This document shows positions 1 to 10,900 of a DNA stretch of 64,000 nt, in pieces. The notes below the pieces were generated by a model. It did not search any database, had not been told where the DNA came from, and saw only the letters and a program-made list of their open reading frames with translations. Source of the stretch: Cardinalis cardinalis. Its lineage: Eukaryota > Chordata > Aves > Passeriformes > Cardinalidae. The stretch spans positions 42,451 through 106,450 of the forward strand of contig JACDOX010000009.1 of the NCBI GenBank assembly GCA_014549065.1, written 5' to 3'. The translations under genes were made by a program, and so were the position numbers. Each line of letters begins with the position of its first letter. Within the stretch, counting starts at the first letter, position 1.

Positions 1-3000
1 GAAGGCCAGATAAAGTTATTTCACTATTTCTGATATCTTTCAGTGTCAGAGACAGTGTTTGTATAATAGAAAAATAATAAGCTCATTAAGAGGGTTAAAG
101 AGCTGTTAATTTATCTGCAAAGATCTTCTGTACTATGTCCCATGTCCCATATACACAGTTGTANTGCAAAGGCCACTGCTAGTGCCACAGCAGAGTCCTT
201 TGGTTGTTCCCCTCTGTGCTGTTTGGGAAGAGATACAGCTACCTGGGAGGAGAGGAGGAACAGTGACACAGCTGTAGAGATAGAGGGTTTGTGTACTGGA
301 TGTGCCAGTGGGTGGTTGTAGAGGTGTANCTGTGCTACGTGTTTTCATCTCTGTGTAAATGTGTTACTAAATCCCTAGACACACAGAAATCCCCTCAGCT
401 GTGAAGTGCTGAACCTAGCAGAGTACTCTGGAAATGCAAAAATGTATTTGAGCCATGCTTTTTACCTTCTCCATACTGACTATTGTTGGATATAGGCTAC
501 TCTCAAGGACTGACTCCTGGCTTGAGTCTGTCTGTCCATTCTTANGCTTTCTTCTACTTTGTTGCAATGTGTTTGGGCTTTTAATTATATAGGGATTTTT
601 TTCTTCTTTATTTTTCAGTCTTCTGAAAGAAAATAGGTAGTGTCAAAGAGTTGTTGGGAGGAAGACCCTTGTGTAAACCAGCAAGGGAGCTGTGAATATA
701 ATAAATGTTTTAGTGCACTTTTCTNTCTTAACCAANTTGACATACTGGCCAGTAAATGTCNACTGCCTCTGCAGTTTCNGTTTTGACACTCTTGTGTNGA
801 TAATGAGCTGGATTTACAGAGAAATGAATCATGTAGTAGAAGAGGTGCAGATCCATGCAAAGAACCTGTAGATGAAATAAAANGTCACCATTCAAAGCCC
901 ACGTTTACTAATAAAAGACTTGTTTTTCCCTGAAGACAAGTTTAGTGAGAAAAGTAACAGAAAAAAGTTCCTCTTGCATCTGAAAATCAATACGCATTTT
1001 GTTCTGAGAGCTCTGGATTCTTCTCAGGACCCAGAGTTAACCAGCAACAGAGATTTCCTGGAGTAAGAGCTCATTTCAATTTCTACATGCATGGGAGTGC
1101 ACAGTTTGAGGGAGGGATGTCAAACCAATGCTCCGTTTAGTAGTGGGTAATCAGAAAGCATTTGAAATGTCCCAAATCTATCAATTACACTGCAGTTGTT
1201 CCCTGCTAGCATAAAGATAAAACAAGTGTAAGTTAACCTCAGTGTTCCTACTGCTCAGGATCGAGGGCAACAGCAGAGAAGCATGGAAGAGCTGGTACTG
1301 CTTCTGCCAGCAATCTGTACTGCTGGGGGAAGCAGAGTCCACTTCTGCAGTGAGGTGATTACCAGAAGCACCCCTCACAAACAGGTCTCAGCCAAAAACT
1401 CATCTGCAGAGACTGGAATTACTCCCTTAGCCATAGTGGTCTCAGGCACACAGAACAAGCAAAAGCAGAGGTTTGCAGGGCCAAAGCATTAGACTCTCTC
1501 ATACCAAAACCTCTACTGGAAGTTGCAATCCCATTGATGCCACCATCACTTTGGTCTGCTGCTTTACTGACACATTCATCAGATAGGTAGGAATCATACA
1601 TGGCCTTTTATTAACACAGCCCAGATTTGTATTTCTTGATATGCAGATGCGCTATATATTAAGCATCGTGCTTTTCAATGCCAAATCAAAACTAAAATTC
1701 TTTTTAATGAGCAGTGGGGGCAGGGGGGTGTGTATGTGTGTGCGTGTGTGGTGTGNCACTTGCAGATGCCTTGGAAGAGACCATGCAGGAAGCTGAGCAG
1801 GGCACTTCATCATCTCTGCACAGTCAANACTAAAGTGCACAGTTCCCATGAATAGGAGGAAAGTCTTTATGCCANCTTCTGTCAGAAGGACAGACATGAC
1901 AGTGAGGATGACTTGGGGGTGCCTCATTCAAATCAGCATCTCCAGTCCCCATCACTGTCCTGGGATAACCATCTACATTGCCCTCTCTCTCAAGAAGCTG
2001 AGCGCATTTCATTTGGTTTTCATTCTGCACAGCTGCTGGTCATGAGGCCATTTCTGTGTCATTGCCTGGTGGTTACAGCTCTGGAGGAATGAACCTTGTC
2101 TCATTTCTTACCTTTGCTTAAGACAGCTTTTCACCTTGCAGGAGAGCACCTAATTATGAGGATCTTGTTCCAGGCAGGGTACAGTTTCTACATTTTACAG
2201 TAGATATTTACATGTCTAGGCAGTAAAATATAAGAACATTTCTGAAAGTGGGTACTGGAGACCCCGACTATTTTTTCCCAAAGGAAAAGCCTAATTGTTA
2301 CTCCCAAATATTAAGTTGATGAGGTTACTCAACTTTTCTGTTTCTGTAGTCTATTAATCCTGCACTCTTTTCTGCATGACAGCAGATCTCTAAAAAGGGA
2401 TGCAGAGTGCTTAGTGGCCAGAACAGATCCTGCAATGAGGTAGCTGAAGACTGTTTTGTTTGTGCTTAGGAAGGCATCAAGCCTGACTCCTTCTGTGTGA
2501 CTGATCTGCCCAGTGAACTATTATGTAAAAGGAAATACGAGCCCTTCCCCATCTGCTCCTTAAATGAAGGTAGGCAATCAATTCCCTCAGGCACAGCCCA
2601 AGCCAAATGGTGTGTGCTGGGCATGTCCTGGGAATACTCACCCAGCTGAGCCCTGTAGAAATGTTTAAACATTTTGCTTTCTGATTCAGTTCTGGAATGA
2701 GTGTGAGCTGAGCTGCTCTTATCAAGGGTAGGGGGATTCTTCACCAGGCCATGGACACAATTACAGGCCCCTGATTAACATCAAATAAAAAAATGTGGCA
2801 TTTCTTGACATATTTGACAATTAAGTGCAGTTTTCCAAGTAACCATTTTAGATTGAAGTGTTTATATTCTATCTAGATCTTAATTCTGACAGCCAAGTGT
2901 GTTACAATTTTGAAGTGACAGAACTCAGTACAAAGTTCAAAACTGTGAAAGACATAAAACATTTTTGGATCCTACATTTCTGGATCATCAAATTCTGCAT

Positions 3001-3411
3001 TATGCAATGCAGGGTATAGTATTTGGTTTTATTCATTTAGATAATTCTTTTATGTAAAGTGAGCTTATAGGTCTAACATTTTCCCAATTTTTATTTTGAA
3101 AAACTGCATTTTGTCTGGTTTTTTTTTCATATTGATTTTTATTAGAAACAACAGAAATTGCTTTCTTTTCAAGACCTCCACAAACACAGTAAGTCATACT
3201 TTAACATTATGGTTCCAATACAAAATAATGAAATTCCAATGTAAGAAAACTATACAAAATNATAGCTAGCAGGAAATTAATTCTTATTTTACTTCAATTT
3301 ACTGGACTTTCAAAGTTGTGGGTTTCTATACCCAATCATACCTGTCAGTGAGAGCATATGACCTTCCATCAGTCTCCTACCTGCTACATAGCAATGATAG
3401 GAAACACATCC
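1..3411. other. intergenic, no gene recognised
   Basis: Both strands were read. Open frames here are short and have no splice context or family resemblance. The only simple feature is a GT-rich microsatellite at 1729-1755. In mammals the next gene in this direction is MSRB2, but no exon of it was found. Confidence 0.5.
1729..1755. repeat. (GT)n-like microsatellite
   Basis: An interrupted run of GT with one C interruption, preceded by a G-rich stretch. Simple repeat. Confidence 0.8.
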
Positions 3412-3415
3412 TCAC

Positions 3416-3490
3416 CTTTCTCTCAGTTCTGCCAGCACATCCTGCATTTTGTTTCCAGATTTCTTTTTCATTCTGATGTCTACAGGACTG
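3416..3490 (-). other. exon-like segment with strong splice signals
   Basis: A 75-nt segment following a T-rich tract and TTATGTTCAG, and ended by GAAAG then GTGAGG. Two frames are open. One reads PVDIRMKKKSGNKMQDVLAE then LRER, which has a coiled-coil look. The gene is unknown. It may belong with the open reading frame at 3828-4084 on the same strand, though no convincing donor links them. Confidence 0.3.
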
Positions 3491-3827
3491 CTGAACATAA
3501 GGTTAAAAAAAAATGAACATGAGGTGATATAAGCAAATTTACAACATGAATTTAGATAAAATGTTCCCCTAAGGGCTACCAGGAAATCAGGCTGCATGTC
3601 AGAGGAGGAGGGAGAGGGAGTGGTGGGATCATGCTCATGAGCAGTAATGAATACAACAGATACAAACCTCCTCTTCCTCAACCAAAGCAGTCAAGGCAAG
3701 TGACTGTGCTTATACAAGCATTAAAAAGCCAAAAGAATACAGACCCCAATTTTTTAAATCACATTTTTGGTAGGCAGGAAGTAAATGCCTTTTTGTAGGT
3801 GTTCTGGTCTTCTGAAATTCAGTTCTG

Positions 3828-4084
3828 TTAGGCCTGCACTGGCCTAACTGCTGTACAGTGCATTCTCTCAGCTTTCCACAGTAAACTCAATTGATAGTGG
3901 TGCTCTCTGAAATACTCCAGTACATCCCTGACAGTTTCACCAGGAAGTGTTTCCCAGAGTGTTCTAGCCAGCGTTTTACCTCTCTTAAAAGTGCTGCCAC
4001 TCCTCAGCAGCACCACTTTACCCAAGGCTGCAAGAAATACAAATTCCCTGTCTAAAACTGCCGCCTTCTCGGAGTCCATTTTAT
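3828..4084 (-). CDS. unidentified 83-codon open reading frame, possible exon
   Basis: The frame runs from ATG at 4079 (starting MDSEKAAVLDREFVFLAALG) to TAA at 3828, and a T-rich tract ending TTGAAG precedes it at 4085. The codons look protein-like: two CpGs early on, balanced third positions, and Trp, Arg and Leu-rich helices such as LARTLWETLPGETVRDVLEY. GC is clearly higher than the flanks. I do not recognise the family. It lies about 630 nt 3' of the ARMC3 stop on the same strand and does not resemble MSRB2, the expected mammalian neighbour. It could be a small single-exon gene, an exon of an unannotated gene, an alternative ARMC3 3' exon, or a decayed gene. Confidence 0.4.
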
Positions 4085-4133
4085 CTTCAAGTCAAAAACA
4101 AAGAAGTTAAACAGATCACAAGCACTAACTTAC

Positions 4134-4222
4134 CAATCATCTGTCTTGCCTGTGCCAGGACAAACAGGATATACTTTCATCCAGAGTATCCTATTATCTG
4201 TAAATATTAACTCTGCCCAGTT
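4134..4222 (-). other. exon-like open segment of unknown gene
   Basis: An 89-nt segment with a fitting acceptor (TATTTCTTAG) and a consensus donor (TTG then GTAAGT). It is fully open in the phase 0 frame: NWAELIFTDNRILWMKVYPV followed by CPGTGKTDD and a partial Trp codon. Without splicing the frame ends TGG TAA at once. Joining it to the next open segment at 4084 would give a stop, so the relation is unclear. Function is unknown. Confidence 0.35.
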
Positions 4223-4248
4223 CTAAGAAATATAAATGAGATTTTTTT

Positions 4249-4420
4249 CTACGGAGGCTGAAAGTATACTGTTATTGTAGTTCTAGTTCTCAGTTCTTGG
4301 GTTATTTTACACAAAAATTGTCCAGTTGTTTTCAGGTGTCTTGTCATTTCATCAGATGTCACATTTTTTTGCTTTATGGACATGAAATTCCTATAAGTGT
4401 GCATGGGATTTGAAGGAAAA
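4249..4420 (-). other. open segment upstream of the unknown exon cluster
   Basis: The frame is open through SIKQKNVTSDEMTRHLKTTG and ITQELRTRTTITVYFQPP to a TAG at 4249. A TTATAG acceptor-like site precedes it, and a GTATAC donor-like site falls after TTIT. Splicing there would leave only 47 nt to the next segment. Weak evidence: part of a 261-nt open frame in AT-rich DNA. Confidence 0.2.
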
Positions 4421-4681
4421 TTTAAAAAAAAAGAATATGGTTTATTAGAATTTAACCTATTTAATAAGCATTGTAATGTTAGCATACACCAAATATTATT
4501 GATTACCAAATTTTAATCTGTAGTTTTGCAATTTAGTCTTCAAATACTACAAAAAAATTAACAAAATTTCTAAGCACTGAAGCTGGATATCAAAACCACA
4601 TTTAATTAAACATTTCAGACAACACGCCAGATATGTTTCTTTTTAATAGTTGGATACAGCACTGCAAACATTTAAAAAATA

Positions 4682-4687
4682 TTTATT
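4682..4687 (-). terminator. possible ARMC3 polyadenylation signal
   Basis: AATAAA on the minus strand begins 23 nt past the ARMC3 stop. It is the first such hexamer downstream. In this AT-rich sequence the motif is frequent, so a longer 3' UTR using later signals is equally possible. Confidence 0.35.
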
Positions 4688-4709
4688 TTGGTGATATTCA
4701 TCAAGATTA

Positions 4710-4910
4710 TTAAATACGTTTGTATTGATCAGCCTTTGCACTTCCTTGTTTAAACAAACAGCCTGGTTCAAACATTACGTCTACAACATACTCTTGAGGA
4801 GGAAGCAGAAGCCCTTTGGGAGTGTATTCAACCAATTTAACTTCATTCCAACATCTGTTATACTTGCCACGAACTAAACTACAGCCAATGCCGATTCTGT
4901 CTGCTATCAC
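4710..4910 (-). CDS. ARMC3: ARMC3 coding exon 17 (C-terminus and stop)
   Basis: Residues 753-818, including ADRIGIGCSLVRGKYNRCWN and EYVVDVMFEPGCLFKQGSA, ending DQYKRI and TAA at 4710-4712. ADRIGIxCSLVRGxY with a following WN is the EDR1-family signature. The acceptor is TCTTTTTTAG. The C-terminus has the same end as mammalian ARMC3, so the gene is complete at its 3' side. Confidence 0.96.
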   Translation of the reverse strand: MIADRIGIGCSLVRGKYNRCWNEVKLVEYTPKGLLLPPQEYVVDVMFEPGCLFKQGSAKADQYKRI

Positions 4911-7900
4911 CTAAAAAAGAAAAAAAAAGTACTTAATGTAGTTAATTCATGTAGCTTCTGTGATATACAGCAAGGCCCAGTGATGCTTAAAAAACAAAAC
5001 CAACACCTGAAAGGCCTAGCTAGAGCTTTCTTGAAACAAACTTTATAAATTTCTCAAGTGTTCCAAACTTCAAACCTTTATTGTTGGTTTTGTGTAGAAA
5101 GTGTAGGNTTTTAAATGTTACTTCTCACATTTCCTATGCACAGCATGAAAAACATTCATTTTAACTCTTTTCAAACACTGATATGCTTATCAGCCAGTCC
5201 TTCAGATCTCAAATGAAGTGCAACACCCACAGTACCCAGCAATGTTTTTTGTCTACTTGGAAGACTTACTTCTGAATAACATTTTGAAGTACATTCAAGC
5301 AATGAGGCATAGGCACACTGCATACATATAGCTAGTATGAAATNTTAAGTGTAAAAAGGTAACATTTTTATCAGTGTAAGTTTAGGACTGTTGCTTCACT
5401 CCAAAGCACACTCCTTGCTCTTCAGCCCTGGAAATGTGGGAAGCAATGAAATGCNAGGCAAGTGTCTGCTAGATGAAACACCTGCCCTTCCTCTGGCTGC
5501 ACTATCACAGACAGACNTATAATGGTTTCCAGCTACCAAACTGCTTTTTCAATACACATCTGCTGTGAAGGAATGAAATCCTGGAAGATTTTTAACTTGT
5601 TACAAATGGACAGATACTCATTGCTTAGAGTGCTGTGGCTTTAAGAGAGATGACCTGTCCCTACAAAAGTTTCTTAGGACAGTGGAGCATAATTAATTCA
5701 CAGCCTCAGAATGTCATAAAATAAGTTGGAAACTTTATCTCCCTATGGATACCATAAATTTAGGGTTGTACACCTTCTCCTGTGTACTCTTTCCTACGTT
5801 CTTCCTTCTTAATGTGTTTGATTCTCTGTTTCTTTCTNTTCAAGAAAGAGAAAAATCCAGCCAAGGAAAAAGGATGGGACAGATAACCAGGCTGCACCAG
5901 TACATCTTCATACAAAGAAAGAAGAAATAAAACTTCTAAGTTTCTTCAAAGAAACTANAACATAGAAGCTGTTATATACTATCACAGAATACTGGATAGA
6001 TACCAAATAAAAAATTGTCTCAACAAGTTTACATTTACAGCATGGAAAAAGAAGGAAGCTGCATAATTCAATATTTTGCAGTTTACAGAAAATGTAAAAT
6101 GTTTTGACTCCAAATCAAATACTTTGGCTTTTTGCCATTTATCAAGTATTCTGCTGATATCACTTAAGACAATTTAATGACAACAAGAACATTTACAGAA
6201 AGAAGCGATGCTGGCTTTTATTCACTGGGAAATCAACTTTGCTGTCGAAAAATTATGAAACTGTATACAAAAGATTTTACATGAATATAAATAATGTACC
6301 AAACTGATGCAAATANACTTTATTTTAGATTATCCATTTAACAACAATATGTTATGTTGCAAAATAAATGATAATGTACCTTGAAAAGTAAAGCTCTGTG
6401 ATAGAANGTCCCTCTTTTGATTTTCCCGATAGGCACAATGTTGCTTTTCAGGTCAAATTCTATTTCACTCATGTCAAGTTCCCAGCAGAAATTATGTAGT
6501 TCTTCTTTTTCAACAGGGCCACCCATCCTGTCTGCAACAAACCTGTTTCAAATGCTTACTGGGATCAATTACATCTATAATTCCTCTTGTATTTATTGCA
6601 AAAATGTNGCACAATAAAATGTATACAAGCAAGAAGTGAATGACCTTTAAGACTGTANTACTTTTTCTACTTTTGCTTAATAAATTTTTTTAAATTCAGT
6701 AATTGGTATTTTAAATATGCTTACTGATGAATACAGATAACCATAACTCAGGTAATTCATATTTTGTTACCTAAACCAAGGTGCAAAAGCAGAGATTCTG
6801 GAGAGCTGTAGTATAGGCACAAAGTCATCAGAAAAAGTCATCAATAACAATGTAATTACTGAAGAAGTAATTACAGAAGCTGATGGTCATGTTTACAGNT
6901 AACAGATTAGTTGAGTTACACATTACAGTCTCCAGACCTATCATTTGTTTGAAATAGTAATAAAGGCATGAGAATATGTATGACAAAAATAAAGCCATAG
7001 GTAATGATCTCAACATAGAAAAGCAGCTGTATTCATTGAAGGTACTTATCTTCTATGCGTGCTTTCTTATATTGAAGCTAATTTTTTTGGGGTGAGCAGT
7101 ATTTATCCATTTAAACAAATGGCTCAGAAACAGAAACAGATCAGAACTCATTGTCAGTGCAAGCTCTGCCAAAACCACATATTTTGGGGGACTGTGTACA
7201 CACAGCACCAAGCCCTGGTTTGCAAGTCTCCCCATACACACACACCTCTTCATGTCCCCTGTGCAGGTCACTGTATGTAAAGACCTTTGTTCCCCTCAGT
7301 GTCTCAGCCACAGGCACATGGGTTATTGAGGTCTCTCACTCTGGACAAGATGTTGCAGAGCTGACATGAAAATCACAAGCCANTGCTTCCAACGGGGAGC
7401 TAAAACCTGCATCCCCTCCTCTGCAGAAGCAGTAAACGTGTTCCTCTGCCCAGCACAAGCAAGGCAACCTCCAAGGCATCACTTTTCAAAATTTAGAGTT
7501 GAGGAAGCATTGGTTGCAATAGCATGGGCACAGGGAGCTATCACCAAGCATGTCAGACAGGGTATCTGGAAGCTGGGAATTACTGGTTGAAGGTGAGAAA
7601 GTGTGGGGCAGCACAGCAGCACCTTGTGCTGTGTGTGCCCATGGGCAGCCCTCATTAAAGAGAGCAATGCTGCCCCAGCCAGCATGCTCACCACCACACA
7701 AAGGTGTGCTGTGCTTGTTCCAAAGGGCACACCCAGCATTTCTCATGTCCCCTCATCTAGCCTGACCTCATCCCCAGTGAGCACAGGAGGAACTCCAGCC
7801 AGGCTGCCAGGCTGCTGAGGGATGCTGCAGCTGCCTTCTCCCCCACTCCCTATTCAACACATGCTATTCAGGCAGGTGCCTGAATGTAACACAGACAGAA

Positions 7901-10900
7901 AAATCCCCATAGAAAACATTCCAGTTAAATTTCCCGTGATTGTTTCACTGGGTTGTGTGTCTGCAAGTATTTCACTGGTGTGTTAGAAGAGCAGATTTAT
8001 AAGAGAATTTTATGATTCCACCTTGAGGAAGGCAGCATGATTTATACACAGATGGATAGTTAAGGATGAATTTCTGTCCTGTCAAATTCTGCAATCAATG
8101 GAAAATTCATTCCTCATATCACATTAGATGACTTCATTAAAAATGAGAGTTAGNAAAAGTAACACATTTTGTGAAAGTAAGTGGGATCTGAGGCCAAACT
8201 CTCCAGATTCAGGAGGCAGCCTGGAAACTGCTAAGATGTAAAGGTTAAACTATGGAGAAGATGAAAACACTGCTTGGAGGTGACAGTGATTGGTGCCCAG
8301 GCTGAGCAGCCAGTGTAACCAATGAATCACACATTGATACCAACAGTCTGTACATGCACTATTGCAATATTCTGGCACTATTAAATCGTCAGGATGTTAA
8401 TTACAAGAGCACTTAAAAGCCATGTTACAAAACTTGTATTATGCTTTTCGCTCAATAGAAAACAAAATACAACAGAGTTGTGGTTCCAAGGGGTTCCCAA
8501 ACCAAGTAGGCAGGAAGGATGGCAGAAGAACAGACATGATACATGTCACTTGCAACCATCTTGACTGTTAGGTTTGGGTCCTAACCATGTTTTTAGGCTT
8601 TGCAAAACCTAGAGCTCTAGGGCTCCTTGATTATGTAGATGCTATATGCAGNTGATGTGTTCACTGGAAAGAATCAGTACAGATGTATAAATGTGAAAAA
8701 TACCCTGAAATTATCTATGAGAATATTTTTTTTAATGAGAAATTGATACTCTTTTGTTGCAAGTAATACTTTATTTTAAAATATATTAAATTATTGCAAC
8801 AAAATTAGAAACAAGAAGCTTAAAATCTAAATATGTCAGCATTCTGGGCCAAAGCTGATTTGGACTCCACTTAAGCATGGGAAAATAACTATTTTGAAAA
8901 AGTTGACTTNGGATAAGAAAACAGTTATTCTACCAATTCAGCTTATGGAAATATGATTTGGTACTCACTGTGCAAGAGCCACAACTTGTTCCCGGGTAGA
9001 AGNTATTGGTAGAATTGTTTTGGAAGCATCATTAATGTAATCCATTAAAACAAAGTCAGGTGGTGGTACCCAATGGGAGTTTTCTAGCTTTATTTCCTCC
9101 AGGATTGTAGGTGCAACTCGAATAACTTCTTTTGGTTTTTCCTCCTCTTTTTTCCCTNTCCCTTTTCTTACAGNNAAAAAAAAATATGATACATTTATCT
9201 AGAATACTGTATTCTCTAAAGTTCAAATTCAAACACATTACTTCTCCAACAGGACATTCAGACAATTTGACTAGGGAGAGGTGGAAGGTAGGAGACATCT
9301 CTTCTCTCGATAACAAATACCCAAAATCTACCAAGCTGTAGAGAACACTTGTGGAACATGACCACAGGAGGTGGTTAGGAACAAATGCCACTAGCTCCAT
9401 ATTAACATTGTTGTCAATTCTCATTTTATTTTTAGTTAATGGCTCTGATATGCCTTTCCCATGTATGGATTATATAGAGGAGGAGACACTTACTTACCTA
9501 CTATATACATATAGGGCATATTGTTAGTTATGGTTTAGTTTTGCATGGATATGAANTAAAAACCACAAACTCCAATGATTTTTTACTTGATAAAAATCTG
9601 GTCTTCAAATAAAGGAAAANATGGTATCAAAAGCACAGCTGAAATCTTGACAGGACTTTCCAAAAGACAGCCTCTGAACTTTCAAGTTTGGGTACTTCAA
9701 GCATTAGGCAAACTACAGCATGGCTTGTCAGAGAAAGATTTTACAATGATTCTGTGGTTTTGCTGACTCTTTTTCAAGGCATATGCTTCATATTTTCCTA
9801 ATGCTTGGGATCTGAAAAATGACCATGATCCTAAACAGGCATCTTAAGCACCCAGCAAAAGTATAAATGAAATTTCTGTTCTGCTTAAATTAAATACTGT
9901 GCATTTCACAAGTTATGCAGCAACTATAAAATCATTATCTTACCAGGGGTATTACTAAGGTCTATACAATCGGACAGTTTAGGATCTTTCATTTGTGGGA
10001 ACACATGAAAGTAGTGTTTTGTAAGCATTGTGTCTTTTTTCAGTGCAGATCCTGAAAGCTTTTACTTCGAAATACAACAAAACTTCTTTATTTCATTTTA
10101 CAGTTCTGGCTCATTTTTAAAAATCTGTAATACTTCAGGTGATCTTGGAACGAAAAAGAAAAAAAGAAATAAAGGAACACTGGAGTACATGGCTCCAAGA
10201 CACACTATCATTATTGAATGCTCTTCAAATTATTCTTAAAATTTATACTATGAAAAGCACTCTCAAGATGGAAGGCATTGAACAAAGCAAAAGGGCATAC
10301 ATCATTATCAGTAGTTGAATTCAAGCAATTTGTCTTCAGAATACTTTGCAAACTTTTCTTTAACCCATGGAGATTTACCATATTCACAAAGAGCCCTTTA
10401 AATAGGTGTCACAAAGNACATTATTTTAGAAGGGTAACCAATTAAGATTTAATCTTAAAAGTATAGAAAATTCACCACCCTCTTAAATAAACTGTTCTGG
10501 TTATTAATTACACTTACACTTGGAAAAAAGCAGACAAACAGTTTTCTTTATCTAATTTGACTCTATCTAACTATAGCCAGAGAACCTTATATTGNTAGAT
10601 TAAATAGCTATCTACTTATCAATTTATCCATTTATACATTATGGTTAAAAATACTGTGTTTAAAAAATCTTGAATTATTCTCAACTCTCTGGTGTCCAGT
10701 TTANGAGGTTTTCAAGAGAACCACATTTACAAATGCTGTAATTCTTGTTTCTCTGCCATTTTCCTTTTCCCCCCCTTCTTCCCTTCTATCCTTCCAGTAC
10801 TTTCTTTTCTCTATGAGAAGTGCACCATTAAATTACAGTGCTATAGGAGAATTTGTTTCCTATTCCTATCTATTCAAATGACTCTAGAACCACANTTATT

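Noticed and set aside
2466..2744. 92-codon minus-strand frame downstream of ARMC3
   Set aside because: A second overlapping frame is equally open, there are no flanking splice signals and I recognise no family. Probably chance.
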